From assembly GCA_037954325.1 (NCBI GenBank), contig JBBMNZ010000017.1, positions 11,054,001-11,118,000 of the forward strand: a DNA stretch of 64,000 bases. Direction: 5' to 3'. Shown in pieces: positions 1-11,891 of this stretch. Under the pieces are notes generated by a model that was not told the origin of the DNA, did no database searches, and saw only the letters and a list, made by a program, of their open reading frames with translations. The position numbers and the translations under genes are program-made. This DNA comes from Fistularia commersonii (Eukaryota; Chordata; Actinopteri; Syngnathiformes; Fistulariidae). Numbering within the stretch: position 1 is the stretch's first letter; every line of letters starts with the position of its first letter.

Positions 1-56
1 TATGGATCTTTCAGATGAAGACATTAAAACAGCAGCAGAGCCCGGGTGGAACTTAC

Positions 57-1750
57 ACACTGATCTTGATAAAGAGGCAGTTTACTTGGGAAGAACTGGA
101 TGATTTTAAATGCAATATCAGCCATGTCTCTGTTTTCCCTGAGCATCCACATAATGACCTGCAAAGACACACAGACCATCGTCACCAAACGCTGCCGCCA
201 AACAGTACCCGCTACGTTTCCCTCGGCGGCTTTTAGTACCAGCGTCTTCAAGCCGAATATGATCTTCATGTGCGAGATGGAGGCCGTGAGTCCCGGGCGG
301 AGCCTGTAGGTGGTTTCCAGGAAGTCCACGACTTTCTCGAAAAGGTCCACATTCCTTCTTCTCACGATGGAGTACATCTGGGCCGATGACACGCGCAGCC
401 GCCAGGACTCTTCCAGGCTCGGGGGTTGCGAACCCACGTCTGGCCAGAGAGACAAATTCAGGGCTGTACAGAGCAGTCACAAGTCAGTTCCCTGTTAAAT
501 CACAACAGAGACAAGTTTCCTGTGTCATGTGAACAACCAGGTGGAGCAGGAGGTGAGACCTCACCATAGCAAGAAAATCAGCATTAAACTCCAACTGGAA
601 AATTCACTCACACTGTCTACTTAAGTCAAATTTTATCAAAAATTACAATCTACAACGCTTCTCTTCTGTGGAAGCTTCTTCCAATCTCCATTCAGGGGTC
701 TGAGAATAAGCTTAAAACCTTTCTTTTTTAGAAAAATTATAGTTAGCATTATGCCCCTTGTTTTAGGCTTATTCTGCTGAGGGATACAAGATGCACCTGT
801 CGGGGCATGGCTTGATCCACTGCACTGCCTCGCCATGTGTCCACCATTAATATATGTTTTTTTAATATTATAGCGATTAATGTATCATTTCAGCTATTAG
901 CATGTGGCTGTTAACGCAACTGGTTCATTTGTGTTCTACTCATATCCCCTTTGTCTTTATCCCTTTGGCTTTCTGTCTTCCTTCTTCTGTAGCTCTTTCA
1001 CTCTCCCTCTTTGTTACTTAAACTGGTCAAGGCAGAAGGACGCAAGACAATGAGATGAGACATGTCCAGAGTTTCTGCCCAGACAATGTTTCCTGTACAA
1101 TGTTCGGTTCCTGTACATAATCTTAAATAGCGGAGTCCAGACCTGTTCTACGTGGAAAGTGTCATCAGACAATTGTGTTATGATTTGGCCCCATATAAAT
1201 GAAATCTGACTTGACTTGAAAATCTGAATTATTCTTAAAAATTAGCAAAGGATTTCCTTGAACATGGTCTCCAAAAATGATTCCCTACCTAAAAACCAAA
1301 AAACGAAATCCAGTTTAAAACCACCAAGAAATATTTTTTGAAAAGTAAATGAAAAATCAGAAGAAAATACCGAAAAAGAATGGGCAATAAAATACCGCTG
1401 CATCAAATAAATACAAATTGAAAGTGATTGACTTAAAGATGAATATCCTTATTAAGAGCCAAGAACTTTGTTTTTTTGATAGTATTTGACCACTTACTGT
1501 AATCCATAACATAAAATAAAATTTATCTTTGAGGGCCTCACCAGGAAGACAGGTGAAATTAATACATAATTTACAACAAAATAACACATAATTTCAGCAG
1601 GACAACCCCAGAAAAAAATATACACAAACTTTTTTTTTCCAAACCTTGTTGCAAGTCCATCGTTTGGTGAGCCCAGGCGTGCTCGATGATCCACAGCGGG
1701 ATCTTCGGGTCGCGGTGTGAAGTGGCAGCCCGGGAGCCTCGCTCCTCCAT
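57..1750 (-). CDS. tinf2: TINF2 (TIN2)-like shelterin protein, N-terminal exons (partial at left edge)
   Basis: Three exons on the minus strand: 1645-1750 (ATG at 1750, first ATG after an in-frame stop), 240-463, and 57-158, which ends at a perfect GTAAGT donor; the rest lies beyond the left edge. Phases agree at each junction. The second exon has two in-frame acceptors, at 463 and 439 (8 codons apart). The joined product has a helical segment with the pattern SWRLRVSSAQMYSIVRRRNV, then VVDFLETTYRLRPGL and a GLKT-LVIMWMLRENRD stretch, which aligns by eye with the N-terminal domain of TIN2 (TINF2_N). TIN2 bridges TRF1/TRF2 and TPP1 in shelterin at telomeres. Removing the 81-nt intron at 159-239 is what makes the alignment continuous. 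Other fish proteins carry TINF2_N domains outside TIN2 itself, so the exact orthologue is uncertain. Exon 1 is the weakest part. Confidence 0.5.
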
Positions 1751-2824
1751 CCGGTCACCGAGACTGGAGTGGCGGTCGGAACCGGGCTGCAGGCTTCGTA
1801 CCCAGCTTCGGGGCTACGGACATGTACCGGCATGTTCAGGAAGCGTGAATTCATTCGAGCTGCGTCACTTCCGGTTCCGTCTTTTTTATCGTTATTCTCG
1901 AATATTCTAAATGGAGATCAATGGAATCTTATCTTATCGTACCTAATTTCTTACAATTTAATTAAAAAAAAACAATCATCAAGCCGCGATGCTGTTTAAG
2001 AACTTGTTCACTATAAAAGCCAGCCGGCTTTTATTTTGAAAGCAGTATTTTTCTGACATCTTGCTGCCCTGGAAGTAGTTCAAGCTAATGACAGGCTCCC
2101 CTTTCCTGTCCCGGTTTCTTGTCGTGTCCCGAATATGTGGCCGTTTTTGGATAATGTGGATGTTTTCGTATGATTAGGAGGTAACGGTGAGCCTTTACAA
2201 ATGTAGCCACTACTCACATTTTGTAGAATTAGCCGTGTAATTTAGATTGTCCGGTAAAATCACTTACCAAATAGAACTGCAGTGCTCCGAGGGACGCGTG
2301 ATTTTAGTCAGCGCGCTACACCGCCGGGCGGAGTTCAGCGCAATACTGCGTAGAACAGTCACTTTGAAAGAAGCGTAAGGAACTAATAAACAACAAATTC
2401 ATTACACTTTGGAAGGCGAAACAGATTTTTTTCCTGTCCTTTAACCATGCGAATATATACAATTGTGAAATTATATTTTTTCTTCTTACATCAAAGGTCA
2501 TTCTGAGTCATTTTTTCAGTTGAAATCAGTATTTTAACTAGTACTTTTCAGAACGTCTTTTAAAATCTTGTTTAGTGGTCGGAAAGGGACAGGTGTTTTC
2601 ATGTCATTTTTGCAGTTTTAGGTTTAGTAATCTAGGAAAAGCTTGAAAGAATGTTTTTAAAACTAGGAAAAATCAGCAAGAAATTACCAGATTTGTGTTG
2701 GGGGGGGGGGTGATTTTTCCACTAAATTAAACATTAGAAATAAATCGTTCAGTTTAAATGTCAGGCTTCCATCGTCCACAGTGCCTCCTTTTGAACGCCT
2801 CCTGAACCCGTCTGCACCCCCACC
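1751..2824. promoter_or_regulatory. Divergent promoter interval between the TINF2-like gene and pdf
   Basis: The two genes start about 1.07 kb apart on opposite strands. The left part (about 1660-1880) is GC- and CpG-rich and contains an ETS-like ACTTCCGG core near 1866-1873, typical of housekeeping promoters. The right part is AT-rich with a G10 run at 2701-2710 just before the pdf 5' UTR. No TATA box is convincing. No coding exon was recognised here. Confidence 0.5.
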
Positions 2825-4087
2825 ATGAACCTGAGAGCCTGTGCATCCCTGCTGGTCCTCTCCAGAGGAGGCTTCAAGGCTTGTGCTTCCAGAAGCTTCC
2901 TCCCTCATCAAACTCGCACCCTGCCTGCATCCTGCTACTCTACCAAGGTGCGCTCCTACCTCCAGTACATGAAACACCGGATCCTCCGTCCCCCAAGCCC
3001 TCCCTACACCCACGTGTGTCAGGTAGGAGACCCTGTGCTGCGATGTCAGGCCGCCGCCGTGGACCCATCAGCCATCAAGGGCCCTGAGGTCCAGCAGGTC
3101 ATCAGCACCCTGGTGAAAGTGATGCGGAAGCTGGAGTGCGTGGGACTGAGTGCCCCCCAGGTCGGGGTGCCGCTCCGCATACTGGTCCTAGAGTATCCCC
3201 AGAAGATGCTGGAGGAGAGCTCGCCAGCGTCCAGGACGGCCAGGGGTCTGTCCGTCCAGCCACTGAGGGTCTTCATCAACCCGCAGCTGAGGGTGCTCGA
3301 TGGACAGACAGTTCTTTTCCAGGAGGCTTGTGAGAGCATCTCCGGCTTCTCCGCCGCTGTCCCTCGCTACCTGTCCGTGGAAGTTTCCGGTACGAGTGTC
3401 TCAATCTCACTTTTCTCCTGTCTGGAACAAAGCACCTGTTTTTCTGAAGATTGAAGTAACATAGCAGTTACTTTATGTGCTAAATCTGAATTATATTTCT
3501 ATAAAAAAACAAACAAAAAAAAAAACAATCAAATTACAGAGATTATCAGACATGTTTTCAATGGGGGGGATATTTAAAATATTTACACAGCTCTTAATTG
3601 AATATTTTACCTTGGATTGCATCAAACATCATTAATAAATATTAAAGATATTGGATACAAAATCTGACAGGAATTATCACCATCATTCCAAAAATAATAT
3701 TGCTTATGAAATTGGCTAAAACCCAGAGACATCTGCGTTTGTCATCACTCTGCCTTCTGTCAAAGCATGGCGCCGAGACCCTCGGCCACGTTTGTCCCTG
3801 ATCCGAACAGACTGCACTCTGCGCAGAACACACACCCTTTGCATTCCATCAGGCAAACACTCCTTCAGAGTGGATAACAAATCATAAGTAATTTTAATAT
3901 CCCCCCACCCCTTCATGGTGGCATTGCAGGTCTGAATGAGAAGGGGGAGCCCGTGACGCTGCAGGCCAGCGGGTGGGTCGCTCGCATCCTCCAGCACGAA
4001 ATGGATCATCTGGACGGCGTCCTTTACATCGATCGCATGGACAGCAAGACCTTCGTCAACATCTACTGGCAGCAACACAACGACTGA
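2825..4087 (+). CDS. pdf: Peptide deformylase, mitochondrial
   Basis: Two exons, 2825-3389 and 3930-4087, joined in phase 1, give 240 residues, close to the human length. The ATG sits in a CACC-ATG context. Residues 1-40 are rich in Arg, Ser and Leu with no acidic residue, as expected for a mitochondrial presequence. The three deformylase motifs are present: GLSAPQVG (107-114), the metal-ligand motif EACES (167-171, Cys169), and HEMDH (211-215) encoded in exon 2. EACES matches the animal form rather than bacterial EGCLS. The enzyme removes the N-formyl group from methionine of mitochondrially made proteins using a divalent metal. The C-terminus (MDSKTFVNIYW...) also matches vertebrate PDF. 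It is divergent from the TINF2-like gene and convergent with spata2l. An AATAAA lies at 4558-4563. Confidence 0.97.
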
Positions 4088-5715
4088 CACCGGATATCAG
4101 GACACCTGAGAGTCAGTGTGGATTTCCAAGCTCTGTGGACTGAAGATCATTGATATCAAGCCGCTGACTTTTCCTATGAGCCCAGTACTCTAGATGTGTC
4201 ATCCTTTGTTAAAGACAATTCATTGATAACTTTCATTTGTCAAACTTCATCAGCAAGTAAACTTGTTTAAATCATGATCAAATGCCACAAGTACATTTAT
4301 CATCTTAAGAAATGTTATTGAAGTCAGCAAGAAGATGTGTATTAAAATGCTCAGAGTATTTAAAAATCTGGAAGAAATTGGTTTCAAATTGAAAAAAAAA
4401 CTAAATATCAGTCAATTAAATCCACATTTGAGGCTTTATTTTACTTTTTTGGTTCAACAGTCAAAAATTGACTGTTTAGAGTGAATCATGTCAATATTTG
4501 CTGGTTTGCCTTTCTGTTATTGCAACTCGACAGTTCAGAGGCTTCATGGTCTCAGGAAATAAAATAATTTCAGATTATCTAATTAATTATTAATCACTGC
4601 AGCAGTGAAGTAGCTTCACATCACAAACACACAAGCGACTCCAACCGCCAAGTCAGTCCTTTTACTCCAGATTCTTAAACACCAGCAGCTCTTCCATGAT
4701 GAACCAATTCAACAAAACTGTTTACAAGCCGACAGATTTAAACAAGAATCGTCAAACATCAGGCGATTCCGATATATTTTATTGTAAGCAAGATTTTGAG
4801 GGTTGGAGAATCGGGAGGTGAAACAGATGAGCAAGCAGTTTGCAAGTGGTAACTAGACAGTGACCAGGTTACTGGTCTGGTAAAATTGGGATCAAAACTT
4901 TCAACATCTCAGTAACTGGTGGCACAGAAAGAGGTTGTCATTTTTTGGTTTACAAAAGACTTTATTCCAAATTTGACACACTACAGGGCGTGTCCTGTAG
5001 ATGGGCAATTCATTTTTTCGATATATTAAATATGTCTTAGGATAAATAAAGATTGTGACATTTTAACATAAATTGGAGCTTAAATCAAAAACATTTACCC
5101 CAAGAACTACTTTCTGCCATTGCTACTTGAAATTTTATACAATTCTCATTCAAATTTCAGAAAATTCTGAACCAAAAAAAAGGCAAAAAAAATGTGCAAG
5201 AAACAGGCTGAAAAAGGCAAGAGCGACTTATAAATTTGTAAGAAAATACCTAGAAAATTTGAATAAAATGAGTGAAAATAAACCAGGAAAAAAAAAAGTA
5301 TGAGGACAGCAATGAAAACAGTTCACTGGTCTTTCTGATAGTGATAGATATTGATATGTATCTATATGAAGACAGAATCCAGATGCACCCCTTTATCCCG
5401 AAATCCCCCTCCCAACCTCCAGAATTTTATATCTACTTAAACAGGTTGTTCTGTTTTTTTTTCAGATACATTTATGGTAGAAGCCGACGCCCGTAGCCTG
5501 GTAGCTATTCATTTAAAACCACAGCATACTCGGAGCCTGTGCCTTGTGTTGACAAACATTTTGGTGACGAACGTGCACGATAATGGCAAATACGGATAAA
5601 AGTGCACATTTAATACTTCGTCTCAGAGACATTAGATTTTGTTGTGCTTGAACTGCAAACGTTTTCTGATCTAAGGCACTGTGACGTGGAAAGCAAATGT
5701 TTTCGAAGACAACAC
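4088..5715. other. 3' intergenic interval between convergent pdf and spata2l
   Basis: AT-rich, with no coding exon seen. It should hold both 3' UTRs. Candidate poly(A) signals are AATAAA at 4558-4563 (plus, pdf) and TTTATT at 4961-4966 (AATAAA on the minus strand, spata2l). A second plus-strand AATAAA occurs at 5045-5050, so the two 3' ends may overlap. Confidence 0.6.
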
Positions 5716-8550
5716 TCACACCGAGGACGACTGGTCGAAGGTTTGGCCGCAGATGCAAACGACAGGATTCCTGTACCAGCAATCGTTGCAGTATTCGTTG
5801 CCGCAATATCTGCACAGAACCAGGGGCTTCCTGGAGCACCGCCTCCCGCAGGAGCACAAGCCCAGCTCTTTGCTGGCGTGTTCGGTTCGGCACAGCTCCG
5901 ACCTGCTGCAGGCGTCCGAGTGGAAGACAGCACAGGTGAGACACACCAGGCCGGGGTCAAGATGGTTGATGTCGCAGCAGCAGTGGTAGCTGATCGGATG
6001 GCGGCGCGGGATCACCGCTTTGGGGTCGTCGCAGAGAGATAAGGAGGACAGGGCAGGAGCGCCGTACGAAGCTTCTTTCGCGTCGTCGACTACCACCAAC
6101 CGGTGGCCGTCCATGGAACAGCGCTGCAGGGAGACACAGGCGACGTGGTGGATGGCGTTGCATTCTACACACTGCTTCAGAAACAGGTCAGGGGTTTGGA
6201 AGCAGGGGCAATCGTGGAAAGCCTCGCTCCCATGCTTTCCGTCTTCCTGCACGTCGCAAACACGTGGTGCATCAGCGGGACCCCTGCCGGGCCGCATGCC
6301 GGCGGATTCCGCATTCGTCAGCTGGCAGCTGAGCGTTGAGACACAGACTTGCTCTCTGGAGAAAGATGTCGCTCCGTTGCTGTGTGATTTCGTGGGGGGA
6401 AAGGATGTGTTAGCGGTCTCCCACACTAAAGAGCGGGACGCGTTGACGTCGTGGGCGACCGCCTCCCCCCGCCCTTCGGTGACCTGCTCATCTGTGTACA
6501 GATCCATGTCGGTGCCCCCGTCAAGCGGCTCTGTCAGAGGCTGCTGGGCATTCAGTGACTTCTTGGTATTGTCCAGCGCCACCTATGGGGACAAAGAGTG
6601 TCTTAAAATCAACAGAATGACAGGCCAGCAAAGTCGCTGCATGTTTAATTCGAGCTCAGCTGTTCAATGGGCTGCTGTTTATTTTAAATATACAGAGCAC
6701 AGGGCTGGGTGACTTTCCTCCAAACACCGTTCTTAAGATTGTTTGTGAGCAGGGAAAACAAAATTGTGTAAAAACGTACATTAAAATTACCATGAAATGT
6801 ACTTACATCAAAGGATAAAAACAGGAAGTTAATCGAGAGGTAACAGAACAGTGACAAGGAAAGCAGCAGTAAGTTTGAGGAAAATTACAGGGGGGAAAAA
6901 AAAAAGACCCAAAAGTAAACGATAAAGAAGCAGCCAGGATGTTTTCTCTGCAATAATGACCACATTCCACACATATTCTCCATACAACATAGAATAGAAT
7001 AATAAGAGCAACGACTGTGGAACAAAGATTATTTTGAGATCTCAGCTTTTTTTTTTTTGTGCTGACTGATCACAGGAAGTGGTGACATTTCATCAGTCTG
7101 TCCACTCACTGGGACGAAAGGTGGTTTTCTGGGCTTATTTCAAAACGTCCCAATGATACATTATTCATCTATACTCTAAAATCCAAGGTAATCCTGAAAA
7201 CAAAAACATCCACAACTTTTCTATCAGGATTGAAATACATCTATCAATCAATCGAAAGCAAAATGTGGAGGATTTCGTACGGAGTATTGTTTTGTCTACT
7301 AACAATAACACATTTTTATCTTTGATGCCTTACTCAGCACTCAAGCACACCGTACAGACATATATACACAAAAAACATATTTAAAAGAAACAAGAAAAAT
7401 TAAAAACAATGAAATCGACAGTGATGAAAATACAAATTTCAAGTGAGTTGGCGTCAGATCGACCATTCTACTGCAGTATTGTACTGCACCATTATACCAC
7501 TTTTACTACTATTATACCATAGTACTGCACAATTATCCTTCCGTGTTGTGTTACAGCAAATAGACCTTGTGATATAAAAATACACCACTGCAAATAAAAT
7601 GAAATCGCATGGTACCTGCAGGCTGTGTCCGCTCTGCCGCTCGCGGACCACCGACAGCTCCCAGAGGGCCTCACCGCCGCGATTCTCCAGAGCCGTCACA
7701 AGGAGGAGACACTCGCAGCGTGCAAGGAAGAAGGCGCAGGCGTGATAGAGGAAAGAAGCGCCTTTCAGCGCACGGGCCTGCAGGCGAAGGTGCTCCCGCG
7801 GCGATGAGCAGCGCTGGTATCCCAGCAGGCCGAACAGACGATCGATCTGGGGTGCCGACAGGACGGGCTTGATGTAGTGAGTGAACATTCCAGAATACAT
7901 CTGAGACAACAGGATGGGAGACCACAGATGGGGAAAAGATAATGTCAGGACAAAGTGCCAGGAGAGAATATGTAGCAGGAACTCTACTAGAAATCATCTT
8001 AGCATCGATTAGATGTTACCTTGAAATTTGCAAATCCCCAGTGTCGCACAAAACCAGTGAGAAAATCTAGATATTACGCTACTTAACTTTATGCTTAATA
8101 TATTCAGAAAATCAACAGAATCTCGTCTGAAAACCAGGCAAAAACGAACTTGAATTTTCTGTGAGGTTGCGAAAAGACAGCAAGCACAACCTTGACTACT
8201 CTATATTCCTCTCTCCAGGGGCCGAGGTGCAGGTTCAAGGCAGCTTGTTCCAGGACCTCGAACGCTTTGGCCAGACCCCTCAGCCCTGCCCGGGGCCGGA
8301 CTCGCCCACCGCCCGCTCTCCTCCCTTTCGCGGACACCTCGGCCTGGAGTGTCTCCTCCATCGCCCTGAGCGGGTCCAGGCCCAGGCAGTGGGCCTCCCG
8401 GGCGTCTTCCTCCCGCAGCAGCACCTCCACCAGTCTCCGCAAGTCGTCGTCCCCGCAGGGCAGGGCAGAGCCTCGATCCAGCAGCTGCTTCTCCAGGCTG
8501 CGGTCGTACGCTGCCAATAGCCGCCTGCCTCGGTCCTGGGGGATGCTCAT
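5716..8550 (-). CDS. spata2l: Spermatogenesis-associated protein 2-like (SPATA2L), PUB-domain adaptor
   Basis: Three coding exons in 5'-3' order, 8191-8550, 7616-7900 and 5716-6582, all phase 0, give 503 residues. The ATG at 8550 lies 10 nt inside an exon whose acceptor (CCATAG) is at 8561-8562. Residues about 30-210 form the PUB-domain region; LRGLAKAFEVLEQAALNLHL followed by GPWREEY matches SPATA2L more closely than SPATA2. Residues 240-246 read DMDLYTD, the PUB-interacting motif with which SPATA2 docks on HOIP. The last about 88 residues are cysteine-rich with CxxC pairs (LCRYCGNEYCNDCW), as in the family C-terminus. SPATA2 proteins link the deubiquitinase CYLD to the linear-ubiquitin ligase complex in TNF-receptor signalling. 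The neighbouring vps9d1-znf276-fanca order matches human SPATA2L at 16q24.3 and supports the paralogue choice. Confidence 0.88.
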
Positions 8551-9097
8551 CTCCTCCCTCCTATGGAGCGGAGCACCGAGATTATCATGTCGTCCGCTGT
8601 GTGCCTTCACAAATTCACTTTTCACTTTGACAACGTTGCCCGTTTGTTCGCACCTTTTGACAAAACACAGAGTTTTGCGTCCTTTTTGTAAGTATTCACA
8701 TGTATATATGTACACATATTTTTGTTTTACATTTCAGCAGTATTTAGACACTAAATGAGGAAAGTCTGAACTGTGAGGATGTCATAATTTGCCATGTTCC
8801 TGTTTTAATGAAAAGGCTTCTACTGGTAATTGTTAACTGTAAACCATTGTTTGCATTTACAAGCAGCAGCAGTACGTTCATTTTTATACATTTCAATGAG
8901 TCCTGCAAGGCTTTTTAGCAAGTGCTACTTCACTAAAACTTTAGTGAGAGGGCCCGGTTACGAATATTATACCATCAAATAAGCACCGTTTAGTACTTGA
9001 TACAGCTATGAATTCCCCGTTTTAATCAAGCAACCCAACAAATGAGTGCAGTGGCTGATTTTTGCTTTGAAACCAGTGATTTAGAGATAGATGAGAT

Positions 9098-9129
9098 GAG
9101 AACAACTTTATTTATCCCGAAGGAAATTG
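9098..9129 (+). repeat. Dispersed repeat, CTTTATTNATCCCGAAGGAAATTG type (copy 1)
   Basis: The 32 nt here match 46365-46396 at 30 positions (differences only at the second base and at one A/T). The motif is widespread in fish genomes as part of interspersed repeats. It is preceded by a GATAGATGAGATGAGA simple stretch and followed by AT-rich sequence. Confidence 0.6.
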
Positions 9130-10633
9130 TTGTGCCAGAGTTTCAAGCAAAAACATAACAATAATAGATAATAGTAGGAAGGAGGGAAAGATAGTGGACG
9201 TAACATCACATCCCCCTTTGATTGTTGACCCGCTACATTTAGAAATAGGCCATCATTCACTAGACTTGTATGGCAGGAAGCTGCACCATGTAAAAGGGCC
9301 CACTGGGTTTCTTTGGACTCCGGGGTCACCGTTGGGGCAGGTTGAGCAAGCTGTATCTGTATCTGAGGTCCTTCAAAATGCAACAGATGAAGTACTCCTA
9401 TATTGCTGATAACCATATTTAACCTGTGTACATTTGTGACATGTGGCTCTTTTGAATGAGCTTAGCAGTGCATAATGGTACATTTCTAATTATCATCAGT
9501 GAATTCCACCATGTTATCCCTTTAATCGCATATGAAAATATGGATTATTCTCGCATGTGGCGATCCAAACAACTGGCGGGCTGAAAACTAGGCGTTCTTG
9601 TAGAAATTCATTAACATGCAAATGCATTTTCTGAAAGAGTTAAAAATTAAACCTGTTGGCACGAAGCTGGAAACACCAACTTTGGGCGTCAAATTTCCAG
9701 AGTGGGGCGACGTCTCAACCAAACAATCTTAAGACAAAAGTGAAACCAATGAGGAGATAAAGCGTAATTGGGGGGCATGGGTTTTAACTTTAGATAACTT
9801 TTTCATGATATATTCCTAAAAAAATCCTAAGTAATGAACATTAAAAGCGATCCCGCATCATTAGCATTAGCTTTCGTTATGCTTGTTTCCGTTTTGACAA
9901 GCTAGTTTAGCTAACTTTGCTGTTTCGTCACCGTCCCTTATCTCGCACCGAGATACGTGCAAAAACGTTTCAAAATGCCTCGAAGTCATATTACTTCGTG
10001 AAAGATTTTTTACACATCGTGACACAGAAAGCTCCCAGTAACAGTTCTTGCCTCACTTTATTTTGGTGAGACAAATAAATACTTTTCATCGACAAACAGA
10101 CATTGAATTTTCAGAAATTGTTCACCCTGGTCGCCCGACTTGAGAACGGCGTTCATTGAAGAAATTGCAGCAAATTCATCAGGTAAACCTTGATAAATAC
10201 CAGATGGAAGATATCACTTGTTTCATGGCTGACGCCGAATTATAAAGCGACGTATGTTCATCCATAATATACCACAGCTTATATTTTAGAATTGCATTTG
10301 CACAACAGCAATCAAGGAAATTTCAAGTTGACATAAACTTCAAGGAAATGTGGCAAACAGCTAAGCTAGCGGTACAAGCCACTGGGGTGTAGCATCGTGG
10401 CATGGGGTAAGCACAGCGTAAATCGAGATGACAAGTCTGGAATTTAGCAAATGACACAAAAACTCACCCAGTCCGTCCAGGCACTTTTACTCAGATGATT
10501 GGCAGTGAATTGTAAAACATTTCCCCAGATCTAACGCAGCGCCGCGGTGCAGCAGGCTGCGGCTGAGATCGTCTCGACTGAAGTAAACACACGATCACAT
10601 GGTACCTTCGGGCTGGTGGGTTCGTTTGTGTAC

Positions 10634-10672
10634 CTGGACGGGCCGAGCGGGAGGAGTTAGGTTCGAGGACAT
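10634..10672 (-). other. Candidate upstream first exon (5' exon of spata2l or a small ORF)
   Basis: In a CpG-rich segment, an ATG at 10672 opens MSSNLTPPARPVQ and ends exactly at a CAG|GTACAC donor at 10634. It could be a 5' exon splicing to the spata2l acceptor at 8561-8562; the ATG would then start an upstream frame that overlaps the main start out of frame. An alternative donor (ACTGG|GTGAGT) lies further downstream on this strand, near 10465. Splicing here is inferred only. Confidence 0.25.
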
Positions 10673-11673
10673 GATTTGAATGTTGATCGCTGCAAAATAG
10701 AAATTATGGTAGAAATATGAAAATTTAGTTTTTGAATACTCATAATCATTTTAAGGTTGAAAATATAAAAAAAAATAGTATCACTATCTTTAGTCGGATA
10801 CTTTGAAAATAAAGCTGTAGTCCACCAGATGGCCCTATTTCATCTTTGAAAGTGACAGACCCTCACAAGTTTATTTATTTGGACTTACAGAAAAAAAGAC
10901 AACTGCGTTTTTTAAGATTTTATACTTCTGTACAAGTACGAGGCACCTGTGCTCTCAACGAGGCTTTCCACTTTATTCCCCTTTATATTTTCTGTCCATT
11001 ATATTTTATTGGCGGTTTTACCTGGATTTCAAACACAGACTTGTCTCTCGATACAGTCAAGTGATGAACAGTGTAACACACAGTAAAATACTCATCAATA
11101 CTCATTTTATTTAAAAAAATAATTAAAATAAATCCAGATCATCAAAGTTTGTCTGAGTCTTCCTTGAGCATGGGGTTTATTGTTTTCAATGCCAACCAAC
11201 ATGATGCCGCTTGTGTGATCTGTGCTGTTTTAAGTGTAATCATATATATATACAGACAAATATACATATATTTATATACATATGATTTTAGATGATGCAG
11301 TTTTATTGCCCTAAATGTATTTGAAGTGTGTAAATTTGCCAAAGTAAATGTTCTCCTACCCATCTGTTGACACGTAAGATAAGTTAGGATGAAAACACGT
11401 AGCACCATACCTTTTACAAAACAAGCTTTTACTATGCAAACATATACTTTAAACAATCGAGGCCGATTTTCCTGATAAAACATATACATTTCCATGTACC
11501 ATTTTAAGTGTCAGGTAGTTTCCTGGCTTTTACTTGTCACACATTTTTTCAGAACACAGTATTTGAACACTAAGTTACAAAAAGTAGAGGATAATAGTCT
11601 GTAGTGGATGTAAAAAGATAAAAAAAATACCCTAAAATGTACTTTAAGATTCCAGTAAACGAACACAAAACGT

Positions 11674-11676
<3 letters not shown>

Positions 11677-11706
<30 letters not shown>
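11677..11706. repeat. (AC)15 microsatellite
   Basis: Uninterrupted AC dinucleotides just upstream of the GC-rich promoter of the dehydrogenase gene. Confidence 0.95.
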
Positions 11707-11708
<2 letters not shown>

Positions 11709-11891
11709 ATTTCGGTGTCCCCCGCGGGCGGGGCCTCGCTGACACCGGCCGAAGGGCGGATCTGCGGCCCCTGAGTTCACTTTAAAAACATCCTGCGCGC
11801 CGCCCGAGATGACCGACACGCTTGTGTATCGTCACCTCCTCCATCCTCCTGTTCCTCCTCCATCCTCTAGCCTCCAGCAGCCGCGGGAAGC
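11707..11891 (+). promoter_or_regulatory. CpG-rich promoter/5' UTR of the dehydrogenase gene
   Basis: GC-rich segment between the AC microsatellite and the ATG at 11892, with a GC box GGGCGGGGC at 11726-11734 and pyrimidine-rich CTCC/CCTCC stretches at 11835-11870. No TATA box was seen, so it looks like a CpG-type promoter. The transcription start is not determinable from sequence alone. Confidence 0.5.

Larger units (their letters stand above)
8551..10700 (-). other. spata2l upstream region / probable 5' UTR intron
   Basis: AT-rich interval upstream of the spata2l start codon. The coding exon begins at an acceptor, so at least one non-coding exon should lie further upstream. The CpG-richer segment at about 10500-10680 is the likely promoter. 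A dispersed repeat copy lies at 9098-9129. No other coding exon is convincing here; the ORF at 9108-9416 has no splice context and no recognised similarity. Confidence 0.4.

Noticed and set aside
1494..1910. Several overlapping ORFs on both strands near 1.5-1.9 kb
   Set aside because: They are open because the segment is CpG-rich; only the minus frame starting at 1750 with a donor at 1645 is compatible with the downstream exons.
6020..6712. 230-codon plus-strand ORF opposite spata2l exon 3
   Set aside because: Shadow of the spata2l coding exon; no family similarity, whereas the minus frame has the PUB-interacting motif and cysteine-rich end.
8161..8758. Plus-strand ORFs of 119 and 188 codons opposite spata2l exon 1
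   Set aside because: Antisense shadows of a GC-rich exon with Arg/Ser/Pro-biased composition.
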